Part shown: in pieces, positions 1-8,900 of the stretch | Numbering within the stretch: position 1 is the stretch's first letter | Layout of the letters: each line of letters begins with the position of its first letter | Source: Obesumbacterium proteus | GTDB lineage: Bacteria > Pseudomonadota > Gammaproteobacteria > Enterobacterales > Enterobacteriaceae | Length of the DNA stretch: 64,000 nucleotides | Assembly (NCBI RefSeq): GCF_001586165.1 | Contig: NZ_CP014608.1 | Location: 1,054,001-1,118,000, forward strand | Direction: 5' to 3' | The notes under the pieces: model-generated | What the model saw: only the letters and a program-made list of their open reading frames with translations | The model's database searches: none | What the model was told of the DNA's origin: nothing | Position numbers and translations under genes: made by a program

Positions 1-461
1 TGTTTGGCCAGATTCAGCAGGGTCTGAGCGATACGACCGGTTACGTCCAAGAACGCAAGGTTGCCGACTTTTTCAGAGGTAACCTGTAAGCGGCTAGCCA
101 TCTGAGCAGAAAGGCGCATCAGAATATCTGGATTGACCTGAATGAGCTGGCGGAATTTCTTGTAGGAAATTTCAGCCACTTCACAGGCGGTTTTTGCACG
201 AACCCAGGCGCTACGTTCTTGCCCTTCCTCAAATAAGCCTAGTTCACCAATGAAATCGCCCTGATTCAGATAAGAAAGGATCATTTCTTTGCCTTCTTCA
301 TCTTTAATCAATACAGCAACGGAGCCCTTAACGATGTAGTACAGGGTTTCAGCCTTTTCACCTTGGTGGATCAGGGTACTTTTGGACGGATACTTGTGGA
401 TATGGCAATGAGACAAGAACCATTCAAGAGTCGGGTCTGTTTGCGGTTTGCCGAGAACCAT
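1..461 (-). CDS. crp: cAMP receptor protein CRP (3' part beyond window)
   Basis: Global transcription factor that binds cAMP and activates or represses catabolic promoters. The first 153 residues are visible, from MVLGKPQTDP to the end of the long C-helix; the helix-turn-helix domain lies outside the window. The cyclic-nucleotide pocket is intact: the GELGLFEEGQERSAWV segment contains E73, R83 and S84, and the LQVTSEKV stretch contributes the Thr-Ser pair that contacts cAMP across the dimer. It is nearly identical to E. coli CRP. It is divergent from yhfA, as in E. coli. The start is fixed by the conserved MVLGKPQ N-terminus. Confidence 0.97.
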   Translation of the reverse strand, partial: MVLGKPQTDPTLEWFLSHCHIHKYPSKSTLIHQGEKAETLYYIVKGSVAVLIKDEEGKEMILSYLNQGDFIGELGLFEEGQERSAWVRAKTACEVAEISYKKFRQLIQVNPDILMRLSAQMASRLQVTSEKVGNLAFLDVTGRIAQTLLNLAK

Positions 462-791
462 TCGCTATTATCCTCTGTTGTTATCGCTGCCCTAATATCG
501 GGATACTGATCCTGACAGTGTGCTTATCGTGGCACGGGGCTTTGCTTATTAACTTGTTATAGCACTTCATAATCGAGATATAGAGTAATAGGCTAAGGTA
601 ATTATTTCCTAGAGTTATTGATCTATACCCGTTTCAATCCATAAAGATCCATTTCGGCATAGTTTGTAGCACAGCTTTGTGCAGGTGTCTTGTGTTGTCT
701 CGCTTCAGCATCAAGAAGTGAGGCCTCGGATTGCCTGTTTTTTATAGAAAGCGTAGTCTGATGCCAAAATTTAACCAAAGGGGTGATAAAC
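462..791. promoter_or_regulatory. crp-yhfA divergent intergenic region
   Basis: This 330-bp gap must hold the crp promoter and leader (minus strand) and the yhfA promoter (plus strand). In E. coli crp is autoregulated by CRP sites in this interval. I see only a weak candidate at about 519-534, TGTGC-N6-TGGCA, which matches the CRP consensus poorly in its right half. The yhfA ribosome-binding site AAAGGGG lies at 777-783. No gene is visible in the gap. Confidence 0.5.
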
Positions 792-1199
792 ATGCAGGCA
801 CGAGTGAAATGGGTTGAAGGGATGACTTTTCTGGGTGAATCCGCTTCAGGACACCAGATTCTTATGGATGGAAACGCTGGCGACAAAGCACCAAGCCCAA
901 TGGAAATGGTGCTGATGTCTGCGGGTGGATGCAGTGCGATTGACGTGGTTTCAATTTTGCAAAAAGGGCGACTGGACGTGCGCGACTGTGAAGTGAAATT
1001 AACCTCTGAGCGTCGTGAAGAAGCCCCTCGTTTGTTTACTCATATCAATCTGCATTTTGTGGTTACCGGCAAAGGGCTGACCGATAAAGCCGTTGAACGT
1101 GCGGTTGCCTTATCGGCCGAGAAGTATTGCTCGGTAGCGCTGATGTTGGGTCAGGCGGTGAATATTACTCACAGCTTTGAAACTATCGTGGTTGAGTAA
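792..1199 (+). CDS. yhfA: OsmC family protein YhfA
   Basis: A 135-residue protein of the OsmC/Ohr fold, a family that includes peroxiredoxin-like thiol peroxidases. It carries the two family cysteines, one in the AGGCSAIDV segment and one in the EKYCSVALML segment, which form the redox centre in characterised OsmC proteins. The function of YhfA itself is not established. I chose the ATG at 792, not the upstream GTG at 783, because E. coli YhfA begins MQARVKWVEG and the AAAGGGG sequence ends eight bases before this ATG. It is divergent from crp, as in E. coli. Confidence 0.93.
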   Translation: MQARVKWVEGMTFLGESASGHQILMDGNAGDKAPSPMEMVLMSAGGCSAIDVVSILQKGRLDVRDCEVKLTSERREEAPRLFTHINLHFVVTGKGLTDKAVERAVALSAEKYCSVALMLGQAVNITHSFETIVVE

Positions 1200-1204
1200 C
1201 GTTT

Positions 1205-2116
1205 TTACTCCCAAGCATAGTTTTGGCATTCCCAACGTAATAAATCCAGGAATCGCCGCGCCGTTAAGGTGAGCGGCGATTTTTGCGAATAGAACACGCA
1301 GTATTGGGCGGTGGGTAAATCGTCGATAGGCAATGCACAGAGCGTATTGCCTAATCCCAGCGGAGTCCGCATCGCCCGAGCCACGATGGTCAGATATTGT
1401 GCCTGTTGCACCATGCTTAATCCGCAAACCACGGAGTCCGTTCGGATCGGTGATTGGCTAAGCTGGTGGTAAAAATTCCCCATGGCGGATTCTAGCTGCT
1501 GGTAATAACCCATATCGGTTTCGGGTATCAGCCATTTTGCGTGCTTCAGCTCTTCTAACGATTTCGCTTGAGAAAATGGGTTGTCGCGGTGAGCGATAAT
1601 GCAAAAGGGCGATTCAAATAACGGCTCACGTACCAGATCTATTGGCGTGGTTTCGGCTGTTAGCGTGCCGATGGCAAAATCGAGTCGCCCTTCACGCAAA
1701 GCCGGTAGAAGCGTCGAGAGCTGCGCTTCTTTGGCGTGTATATTGGCCTGTGGAAACTGAGACTTAAAGGTATCAGCGGCCTGAGGAAACACGGTTAGCG
1801 CAATTAGCGATGAAAAGCCTACAGAAACTGATCCTTGAGAATATTGGCTTATCTGCTCAATTTCATCTGCCGCGCGCTGTAGTTCTTCCAAAATAAGCTG
1901 CGAGCGTGCCGCAAACGCGCTTCCTGTTTCAGTCAGCATCATTCCTTTGGCTCCGCGCACGATAAGCTGCGTATTCAGCGTATGTTCCAATTCTTTGATC
2001 GCTCTGCTTATTGCTGGCTGTGACTGGTTTAATGCGCGTGCGGCGGCGCGAATACTTCCGCGACGAATCACTTCCTGAAACGTTTTTAACTGCTGAATTT
2101 TTGGCAGATATTTCAC
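1205..2116 (-). CDS. LysR-family regulator, TdcA-like
   Basis: A 303-residue LysR-type transcriptional regulator. The N-terminal winged HTH covers about residues 8-65 (QTFQEVI-like start, then AARALNQSQPAISRAIKELE), followed by a linker helix and an inducer-binding domain from about 90. Several stretches resemble E. coli TdcA, for example the EAQLSTLLPALREGRLDFAI and MGYYQQLE segments, so it belongs near that subfamily, but the neighbours are not tdc genes. I chose the GTG at 2116 because AGGGGAA lies just upstream and the protein then starts MKYLPKIQQLKTF, matching the TdcA start; an ATG further upstream would add 12 residues. It is divergent from an MFS transporter and an M20 amidohydrolase, which it probably controls. 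Confidence 0.85.
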   Translation of the reverse strand: MKYLPKIQQLKTFQEVIRRGSIRAAARALNQSQPAISRAIKELEHTLNTQLIVRGAKGMMLTETGSAFAARSQLILEELQRAADEIEQISQYSQGSVSVGFSSLIALTVFPQAADTFKSQFPQANIHAKEAQLSTLLPALREGRLDFAIGTLTAETTPIDLVREPLFESPFCIIAHRDNPFSQAKSLEELKHAKWLIPETDMGYYQQLESAMGNFYHQLSQSPIRTDSVVCGLSMVQQAQYLTIVARAMRTPLGLGNTLCALPIDDLPTAQYCVFYSQKSPLTLTARRFLDLLRWECQNYAWE

Positions 2117-2307
2117 CGCGCTTCCCCTATCAATAAAAAGCATCACCCCCAAAAAAATGACATCTTACACGGTGTGGGTAAAGACGATATTTTCATCAAT
2201 GCCATCTGGCGCGCAGTTAATAAAAAGAAAGCGATGCACATCACATAAGCACCCCTATGCGTTTGAGCCTCTGTCAGGGTTGACGCCGTTCAGCGAGGAG
2301 TTTGGCT
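2117..2307. promoter_or_regulatory. divergent control region, LysR regulator / MFS transporter
   Basis: The 191 bp between the regulator start and the transporter start is the expected place for LysR-type operators acting on both directions. I cannot assign a specific operator or promoter hexamers with confidence. The transporter ribosome-binding site GAGGAG is at 2295-2300. Confidence 0.4.
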
Positions 2308-3513
2308 ATGCAATTTCAGCGCCGTTCATTGATGATTTTTTTACTGTTTATCGGTTACGCCATCGTTTATATCGACAAAACCGTGGTGGGGTTTGCTCTG
2401 CTACCTATCGAACGTGAGTTTTCACTCCAGCCTGAGCAATTAGGCTATATCACCGGCGTTTTTTTCCTCGCCTATTCTATTTTCCAGATCCCCGCCGGTT
2501 GGCTTAACGATCGCTTCGGATTCAAAAAAGTCTTGTGTAGCTCACTGTTCCTGCTGGGCGGGTTTGCTATGTGCTTTGGCTGGTTGGGGCTCACTTTTGG
2601 TTTATTGCTGACGTTTCGTTTTCTAGCGGGTATGGGACATGCGGGCTATCCAACCTCCTGTGCGAAAGCGGTGACGGCGAATTTTCCCGTTGAGCAGCGT
2701 ACTTTTGCTCAGTCTATTCTGTTGTCTTCGGCAGGACTGGCGATGACGTTAGGCCCGCTGGTGGCGGTATATTGCCTTGAGCATATTGGCTGGCGCGGGT
2801 CTTTTGCGTCGTTGGGGATTTTGGCATTTATAATCTCTGGCTGCATTTTATGGCTGGTGCCAAATCCACAAAGAGCATTGCCAATATCTTCTCCGCAGCG
2901 GCAGAGCGTGCCTTATCGCCAGCTGTTGAAAAGTCCTATCGTTATTTTGCTGTTTATCGCCATTTTTTGTTTGAACATTCCGTCCTACGGTCTGATGGCA
3001 TGGCTGCCTAAATTCTTGGTGCAAAATCGTGGGCTGCCGCTGGGCGTATCCAGTTTAGTGGCGGCGGCGGGCGGATTAGGGATGTGGATTTCGTCTTTGT
3101 GCACCGGTTATTTCGTTGGCAAATACATGCAGGGTAAAGAGCACAAAGTGGTCTGCAGCTGTTCGTTGCTGAGCGCGGTGTGTATTGGGTTGGTTTACGC
3201 CACGTCTTCGGCTATTTCGGCCAGCCTGTTTTTATTCTTCGGTTATGTGTTCCTCATGGCGTCGTTTGTCACCGTTTTCACTTTACCAATGAAACGTTTG
3301 CCGACTGACGTAATGGGCGCCGCGATGGGGATTATTAACACCGGCGGTACCTTGGGCGGCTTTGTCGCGCCGATTGCCATGGGGTACCTGGTGAAGATGA
3401 GCCAAGGCTATTTTTCTACTTTTGTTTTTCTAGTTGTGGTGATGATTGTCTCTGGGCTGGTGATCCTGCCGTTGGCAGGTAAAACCTATCGCCCAGTTCG
3501 TGAAGCTGCGTAA
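2308..3513 (+). CDS. MFS transporter (12 TM)
   Basis: A 401-residue major facilitator superfamily permease with about 12 membrane segments. The MFS loop 2-3 signature is visible as GWLNDRFGFKKV at about residues 64-75, and the RFLAGMGHAGYPTS segment is typical of the anion:cation symporter or nitrate/sugar-phosphate-like branches. The substrate cannot be read from sequence. The ATG at 2308 is preferred over a TTG at 2302 because GAGGAG ends seven bases before it. The M20 amidohydrolase gene follows after 15 bp, so the two are probably co-transcribed; an import-then-hydrolyse pathway for an N-acyl or amide compound is a reasonable inference. Confidence 0.88.
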   Translation: MQFQRRSLMIFLLFIGYAIVYIDKTVVGFALLPIEREFSLQPEQLGYITGVFFLAYSIFQIPAGWLNDRFGFKKVLCSSLFLLGGFAMCFGWLGLTFGLLLTFRFLAGMGHAGYPTSCAKAVTANFPVEQRTFAQSILLSSAGLAMTLGPLVAVYCLEHIGWRGSFASLGILAFIISGCILWLVPNPQRALPISSPQRQSVPYRQLLKSPIVILLFIAIFCLNIPSYGLMAWLPKFLVQNRGLPLGVSSLVAAAGGLGMWISSLCTGYFVGKYMQGKEHKVVCSCSLLSAVCIGLVYATSSAISASLFLFFGYVFLMASFVTVFTLPMKRLPTDVMGAAMGIINTGGTLGGFVAPIAMGYLVKMSQGYFSTFVFLVVVMIVSGLVILPLAGKTYRPVREAA

Positions 3514-3528
3514 CGGGGGAGATGTACG

Positions 3529-4710
3529 ATGAAATTTGAACTTGATGCTATGTTGTTATCTGTTATGCCGGATGTTATTCGTTGGCGTCGGCATATTCAC
3601 GCACACCCTGAACTCTCCTTCCAAGAGCAGAAAACAGCCGACTATATTGCCGAACAACTGTCTCGTGTAGAGAACATTTCGATATCACGCCCGACGAATA
3701 ACAGCGTGGTGGTTGATTTAGTGGGGGCATTGAGCGGCCCTCGCTATGCGTTACGCGCTGATATTGATGCATTACCGATTCAGGAAGAGAGCGAAGAGTC
3801 TTTTGCCTCAACGCATTCTGGTGTGATGCACGCATGTGGGCATGATTCGCATGCGGCGATGCTGATGGGCGCTGTCAGCGTTTTAGCTCAATGTCACCGC
3901 CAATTACGTGGACAGGTGCGCTTTATATTTCAGCACGCTGAGGAAGTTCCGCCCGGTGGCGCACAAGAGCTGATTAAGCTCGGTGTTTTAGACGGCGTGG
4001 ACATGATTTTTGGTTTGCACGTCATGCCGAATTTCCCAACGGGGGTTGTGGGCTGGAAATCGGGCGTGTTTTGCGCATCCAGCGACAACTTTGATATCAC
4101 CATCAAAGGAAAAGGCGGCCACGGCTCTATGCCGCAGCTGTGTATCGATCCGGTGGTTATTGGCGCTGAAGTGGTGACTGCGCTGCAAAATATCGTTGCG
4201 CGTAAAATCGATCCTTTGCAGACGCCGGTATTAACCGTTGCGACGTTTAAATCAGAGGGCGGCTACAACGTGATCCCTCAAACGGCTGCTTTGGCTGGCA
4301 CGTTGCGCACTCATGTGGCGAGCGTGCGTGAGAAAGTGCCGCAGCTGGTTGAGCAAACCGTCGCAGGAATTACGCAGGCGCACGGAGCGGATTATGATAT
4401 TCGCTGGACGCGAGGCTATACCATCGGCAATAACGACGTTGAGGCGAGCCGGATTGCGCGTGAGGTTATTGAGCGGCAACTCGGAAAAGAAACCGTGCTT
4501 GAAATGCCCGCGCCGATGTTTGGCGGCGAGGACTTCTCTTTTTATCTGGAGAAAGTACCGGGCTGTTTCCTGTTTATCGGCAGCGGGAATGAAAATTTGG
4601 GTGCAGTTTATGGCGTCCACAATCCAAAATTTAAATTGGATGAAGACGCTATGCGTATCGGCTTGAAGCTACATCTGGGCTTTATTCAGTATCTATTAAT
4701 GGCCGAATAA
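3529..4710 (+). CDS. M20 family metal-dependent amidohydrolase
   Basis: A 393-residue member of peptidase family M20D (N-acyl amino acid / hippurate hydrolase, indole-acetyl amino acid hydrolase type). Metal-binding motifs are seen: HACGHD at residues 101-106 with the family Cys ligand C103, HAEE at 136-139, and H at the GLHVMP segment; the dimerisation domain starts near residue 180 with the GKGGHGSMP motif; the C-terminal metal histidine sits in the YGVHNP segment. Length is usual for the family. The start is supported by GGGGGAG upstream. It lies downstream of the MFS gene in an apparent two-gene operon divergent from the LysR gene. The true substrate is unknown. Confidence 0.9.
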   Translation: MKFELDAMLLSVMPDVIRWRRHIHAHPELSFQEQKTADYIAEQLSRVENISISRPTNNSVVVDLVGALSGPRYALRADIDALPIQEESEESFASTHSGVMHACGHDSHAAMLMGAVSVLAQCHRQLRGQVRFIFQHAEEVPPGGAQELIKLGVLDGVDMIFGLHVMPNFPTGVVGWKSGVFCASSDNFDITIKGKGGHGSMPQLCIDPVVIGAEVVTALQNIVARKIDPLQTPVLTVATFKSEGGYNVIPQTAALAGTLRTHVASVREKVPQLVEQTVAGITQAHGADYDIRWTRGYTIGNNDVEASRIAREVIERQLGKETVLEMPAPMFGGEDFSFYLEKVPGCFLFIGSGNENLGAVYGVHNPKFKLDEDAMRIGLKLHLGFIQYLLMAE

Positions 4711-4719
4711 TCGGCGCGG

Positions 4720-5589
4720 TTATTCGATCTTTTTCCCTTCGATCAGGCGCTGCACCAGCGGCGTCATGATCAACTCCATCGCCAGCCCCATTTTCCCCCC
4801 AGGAACCACCAGTGTGTTGATGTGTGAAATAAACGAGCCTTGCAGCATCGCCAGTAGGTAAGGGAAGTCAATGTTGTCTAAGCCCTGAAAATGGATCACG
4901 ACAAAGCTTTCATCGGAAGAGGGAATCGCTTTGGCGGCAAAAGGGTTGGAAGTATCAACCGTAGGCACTCGCTGGAAGTTTATGTGGGTGCGCGAGAACT
5001 GCGGCGTGATGTAAGTAATGTAATCTTCCATTGAACGCACCACTGAATCCATCACGGCTTCACGTGAATGGCCGCGCTCGCCGGTGTCTCGCACTAATTT
5101 TTGGATCCACTCCAGATTGACGATTGGCACCACACCTACCAGTAAATCGACGTGCTGCGCCACGTTATGCTGTTGGGTGACAACGCCGCCGTGCAGCCCT
5201 TCGTAAAAGAGCACATCGGTGGGTTCTGGCAGCGCTTCCCATGGGGTAAACGTACCCGGAACCTGATTGTAGGGAACGGCTTCATCGTAGGTATGCAGAT
5301 ATTTACGGGAACGCCCGCGACCGTGCTGGCCGTATTCAAGAAAGCTTTGTTCTAAAAAAGAGAAGTCATTGGCTTCGGGGCCGAAATAGCTGATGTGGCG
5401 GCCTTGTTCGCGAGCTTTACGAATTGCCGCGTCCATTTCTGGCCGCGTATAGCGGTGAAAACTGTCGCCTTCCAGTTCAGCAGCCTTGAGATGGAATTGC
5501 TGAAAAATTTTACGGAAGGCGACGCTGGTGGTGGTGGTACCGGCACCACTGGAGCCGGTTACTGCAATAATCGGGTGTTTGGCTGACAT
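4720..5589 (-). CDS. prkB: phosphoribulokinase-like protein PrkB
   Basis: A 289-residue P-loop kinase of the phosphoribulokinase/uridine kinase fold. Walker A is GSSGAGTTTTS at about residues 12-22, and the EGDSFHRYTRPEMD segment gives the substrate loop. It is close to E. coli PrkB (YhfB) along its length and has the same length. Enterobacteria have no Calvin cycle, so the name reflects homology; the physiological substrate is not known. The start MSAKHPIIAV at 5589 matches E. coli; an in-frame ATG three codons upstream is possible. It is the last of a leftward group yheT-yheU-DUF4153-prkB. Confidence 0.92.
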   Translation of the reverse strand: MSAKHPIIAVTGSSGAGTTTTSVAFRKIFQQFHLKAAELEGDSFHRYTRPEMDAAIRKAREQGRHISYFGPEANDFSFLEQSFLEYGQHGRGRSRKYLHTYDEAVPYNQVPGTFTPWEALPEPTDVLFYEGLHGGVVTQQHNVAQHVDLLVGVVPIVNLEWIQKLVRDTGERGHSREAVMDSVVRSMEDYITYITPQFSRTHINFQRVPTVDTSNPFAAKAIPSSDESFVVIHFQGLDNIDFPYLLAMLQGSFISHINTLVVPGGKMGLAMELIMTPLVQRLIEGKKIE

Positions 5590-5624
5590 AGATAACACGG
5601 CTCCAGTGATTGGGGATTAACGGT

Positions 5625-7484
5625 TTATCTTAGACCGTAATAATTCATCTCTATGGTTGTATCCTGAATCTGGATATCGCTCCACTCTTTTGGTTTTGTT
5701 TTTAATTGGCCATTCAAAATGAGACTTTTGAGCTTAGCGCTATCGTGCTTGTTTTTAGCTAAATACTCGTCAAAGTCCATTTTGTTAATCACGGTCCATT
5801 TGCCCTCACGCTGGGCATAAACTTGGCAGAATGGCGCTTGAGGATCGCTGAAACTGCACAGGATAGGTTCTTGTTTACCATCCCCGTTCAGATCCAACGT
5901 TGTTAAAACACAGCTATTTGCCTGTAGGTAACATTCATCTATGCGCTCTTCCCGAAAGTTATTTTCTGATAGCGACGCCCACCAACTTGAATCTGGCGGT
6001 GTGACGCCTGCGGCGAGCTGTATGTTTTTACGTGCGTTCTCCACCGTAAGTATCGCGGGTTTTTGTTGATTGTCATCATTGTCATAACCCCCCCAGCGAT
6101 TGGTTTGTATCAGTATTTTTTCCAGTTTTAATTTTCGGCCGGGATCGCTGATAAATTTGGCATCGTGGCGTAGTGCTTGAAGTGCGTCGTTGCCTCTACG
6201 GCCTGCATCAAAACGTAGCATGCTGAGATCCAGCTTATCCGGTGATACCTTTTCTGCGGCATAACGCTGCATCTGGTTGTTTACGCTAATGCGATACGGG
6301 TCGATGACTGGTGAATTGCAAAGAATGAGAATAGCCCCGATCAGGCACATCATCTTTTTGTTGATGTTGCCTAGCGAGTGAAGCCAGATCGTGTTTTTGC
6401 GTACTACGGCAGTTGCATAGGCGAGGCTCAGACAAAGCGACAAGCCAACAATGACAGCGGCCCATATCCGATCGGGTGTCCAGCCATGTTGCACGATCCT
6501 AAGACCTAAATAGTACGTGGCTAATATTGCGTAGACGGGCAAAACAAGTAGTGAGCCGTTGATGATATAGCGAATGATTTTTGGATAGGGTTTCTGCTCA
6601 GCATTGTCGGCGCTGAGGTATACCGCATTAACCAGCAGAGCTAATAGCAGAGACATGGTAGTAAGCAGCGTAGTGGCTGACGACCACTGCTTGGCTAAGG
6701 TGTTTATCCCTGTAAACGGCAAACTGAAGATAAAAATCAGTGCGAAAAACGACAGTAGAGGAAGCAAGCCTTTCACCACCAGAGAGAGGAGCTTGCGTAC
6801 CGTGATGATTAACTTTTGGTTGGTCCGACAGATTAGAACGCCGATGGCGAGAACTAAGCTATTGGCAAAGTATGTGAATATTTGGTGCTTAAAGAAAAGA
6901 TTGTAAAAGAAATCAATACCAATCAATTTGAAGAGGCCTGCGCCCAGCGACAAAATCCCCCACATCAAGCCCGCAATAAGCAGGGTTAATACTACTGTGA
7001 TGGTATTTTTCCAAATAGAGTTGTGCAAATCAGCGTAGTTGGCTGGTGAGTTTGGGTTTTCTATTCGCACCTGCAGCCATGGCAGGGTGACAAAGATAAT
7101 CGCGGCAAGAGAGAAATAAAATGTCGCTAAAATGCCGGTTCCATAATCTCTTAGACCAACATCGTTCCAATTTACCCACGTTGTCATGGCGATAAAAATC
7201 ACGGCGTAGGCAAGCAGTGCTTTCCAGAGCGTTTTGTTGCGTAATGTATTAACCGACAAGACGAACAACAAAGGTAGCGATAGTGATAATACCAACACAT
7301 ACAGCAGCGTGGTCTTATGGCCTAGCCTCCACTCTTGAGTGCTGAAGTCGTTGCATAGGTAGAGTAATGCACCCTGCATGAGACACGCGATAATAATCAA
7401 TATGCGAGTGTTGAACGGTAAATCAGAGGGCGATATTTTAGATTCGGAACTATGTTGGGTGACGTTTTGTGAAAGTAGAGACAT
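5625..7484 (-). CDS. DUF4153 multi-pass membrane protein with C-terminal soluble domain
   Basis: A protein of 619 residues. From about residue 30 to 400 it has roughly 11 hydrophobic segments; the last 200 or so residues are soluble. The membrane part resembles DUF4153 proteins, whose role is unknown. Near the C-terminus LDLNGDGKQEP is a DxNxDG calcium-loop-like sequence, and the soluble part has two close Cys pairs (ECYLQANSC and CSFSDPQAPFC), which suggests an oxidising, periplasmic location. Both are inferences. The ATG at 7484 is chosen because AGGAG lies eight bases upstream; an upstream ATG would add 17 residues without a better site. The gene is absent from this position in E. coli K-12, where yheU adjoins prkB. 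Confidence 0.75.
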   Translation of the reverse strand: MSLLSQNVTQHSSESKISPSDLPFNTRILIIIACLMQGALLYLCNDFSTQEWRLGHKTTLLYVLVLSLSLPLLFVLSVNTLRNKTLWKALLAYAVIFIAMTTWVNWNDVGLRDYGTGILATFYFSLAAIIFVTLPWLQVRIENPNSPANYADLHNSIWKNTITVVLTLLIAGLMWGILSLGAGLFKLIGIDFFYNLFFKHQIFTYFANSLVLAIGVLICRTNQKLIITVRKLLSLVVKGLLPLLSFFALIFIFSLPFTGINTLAKQWSSATTLLTTMSLLLALLVNAVYLSADNAEQKPYPKIIRYIINGSLLVLPVYAILATYYLGLRIVQHGWTPDRIWAAVIVGLSLCLSLAYATAVVRKNTIWLHSLGNINKKMMCLIGAILILCNSPVIDPYRISVNNQMQRYAAEKVSPDKLDLSMLRFDAGRRGNDALQALRHDAKFISDPGRKLKLEKILIQTNRWGGYDNDDNQQKPAILTVENARKNIQLAAGVTPPDSSWWASLSENNFREERIDECYLQANSCVLTTLDLNGDGKQEPILCSFSDPQAPFCQVYAQREGKWTVINKMDFDEYLAKNKHDSAKLKSLILNGQLKTKPKEWSDIQIQDTTIEMNYYGLR

Positions 7485-7588
7485 CCATGCTTCTCCTGAT
7501 TGTTTAAGCGCCGCTTTTGACATCAAACCAGCCAAAATATTTGGATGCCTTTACTTAATATTGGTTTTATTAACCGGATGTTTAAAGG

Positions 7589-7825
7589 CTACTCATACTC
7601 TTCTGGTGCATCTCGGAACTGCCCTTTAGGCATGATATTCACCGTTTCATGGAGTTCTGACCACACCAAAACGGCTTCACCATTTTTTAGCTGCCGACGC
7701 ACGTCTTCAACCTTTTGCGTCAATGACTTTTCATGTACGCCATAGTCGGTGCCTTCGCGCAGAACGAAGGATTCGATCAAACTATCCAGCGTATCTGCGG
7801 CCAAATTTTCCCAAGGGATAATCAC
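7589..7825 (-). CDS. yheU: conserved small protein YheU
   Basis: A 78-residue protein of the YheU family (UPF0270), of unknown function. The core TLDSLIESFVLREGTDYG and the ELHETVNIMP segment match E. coli YheU closely. I chose the GTG at 7825: it gives the N-terminus VIIPWENL that aligns with E. coli MLIPWQDL, GGAG sits eight bases upstream, and the start overlaps the yheT stop as GTGA, indicating translational coupling. A longer frame upstream runs inside yheT and is not needed. Confidence 0.9.
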   Translation of the reverse strand: MIIPWENLAADTLDSLIESFVLREGTDYGVHEKSLTQKVEDVRRQLKNGEAVLVWSELHETVNIMPKGQFRDAPEEYE

Positions 7826-8820
7826 TGCGTGTTCTCCAAAAATGGGGTTAACCAAGAAGGGATGCGTTGTTCTAACCACATCTGAGGTTTGTTAAAACTG
7901 CCACCGATGAAGCCAACGTGTCCACCAAATTCGGTGAGCTGATATTCAATATTAGGCGGTAAATCTTCCGGCCGTGGGATCACTTCCGGTGTCATAAACG
8001 GATCGTCTTTAGAATGGATGATGAGCAGCGGAACGGTGATTTTTGGCAACAGCGGTAGGGCGCTACAGCGACGGTAGTAGTCCGTTGCATTATCAAATCC
8101 GTGGATACGTGAGGTAATCACATCATCGAAATCGCGAATGCGTTTTAAACCTTTCAGCGTTTTTAAGTTCAACGGTAAGGTGTTTGGGTAGCGTTCGAGC
8201 TTACGCTGGGCGTTCTGCTTGAGCTGGCCTAAGAGATAGCTTTGATAAACCCGTGAAAAACCTTGTTCTAGCCGATATGAGCAGGGCTCCAACATCAGCG
8301 GGGCGGAAACAATAACGGCGGCATTGAGCGTGGCATTTTCGCCTTCTTGGCCTAAATAGTAAGCCAGCATATTGCCGCCGAGTGAAATACCCACCGCGGC
8401 AGTGGGCGCCTCGCCGTAAGTTTCGCGTAGCCAGTTGAGGAAGAAGCGCGCATCTTCGGTTTCACCTGAATGGTAGATGCGGTTCATTTTATTTGGCTCT
8501 CCGCTACAGCCGCGAAAATGCATAACCACACCCAGCCATCCGGCTTCTTTCCATGCGTGCAGCAAACCATGTGCATAGGGGCTGTAGAAACTCCCTTCTA
8601 AACCATGGAACAGCACGACTCGCGGCTTATGCTGCGCCTGTTCAGGCGGCTCGCTCCACGCTAGGTCAATAAAGTCACCGTCGGGTAAGGCTAAGCGCTG
8701 CCAGTGTGGCTGTAATAGCGGCTTGCGCCGGAATAACCTTGGCAAAATAGTTTGCAGATGCGGATTACTTATTCCGCGCATAGGAGAGAATTGATTATTC
8801 ATAAGGTGATTAATTTTCAT
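7822..8820 (-). CDS. yheT: alpha/beta hydrolase YheT
   Basis: A 332-residue alpha/beta-hydrolase of the AB-hydrolase 4 (YheT) family. The nucleophile elbow GISLGG contains S146; the acid lies in the HSKDDPF segment and the histidine in FGGHVGF, completing the triad. The oxyanion region FHGLEGS is at about residues 71-77. It is an esterase or thioesterase by family, with no established physiological substrate. It overlaps yheU by four bases. The Shine-Dalgarno sequence is weak at 8820, so the start could be the internal Met at 8802. Confidence 0.92.
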   Translation of the reverse strand: MKINHLMNNQFSPMRGISNPHLQTILPRLFRRKPLLQPHWQRLALPDGDFIDLAWSEPPEQAQHKPRVVLFHGLEGSFYSPYAHGLLHAWKEAGWLGVVMHFRGCSGEPNKMNRIYHSGETEDARFFLNWLRETYGEAPTAAVGISLGGNMLAYYLGQEGENATLNAAVIVSAPLMLEPCSYRLEQGFSRVYQSYLLGQLKQNAQRKLERYPNTLPLNLKTLKGLKRIRDFDDVITSRIHGFDNATDYYRRCSALPLLPKITVPLLIIHSKDDPFMTPEVIPRPEDLPPNIEYQLTEFGGHVGFIGGSFNKPQMWLEQRIPSWLTPFLENTQ

Positions 8821-8833
8821 GTCATCGTTCTTG

Positions 8834-8849
8834 TGCGATCAATATCACA
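8834..8849. promoter_or_regulatory. candidate CRP-binding site
   Basis: TGCGA-TCAATA-TCACA matches the CRP consensus TGTGA-N6-TCACA with one mismatch. It lies in the 80-bp divergent region between yheT and the LysE-family gene. No binding data; sequence match only. Confidence 0.5.
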
Positions 8850-8900
8850 CTGATAGCTTCAAGGTCACGACAAACATAAAGGGGTGGGAGTGCCCAACAA

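Noticed and set aside
2157..2417. 86-codon plus-strand frame overlapping the MFS start
   Set aside because: Runs into the transporter gene in another frame, has no ribosome-binding site and no similarity to a known protein.
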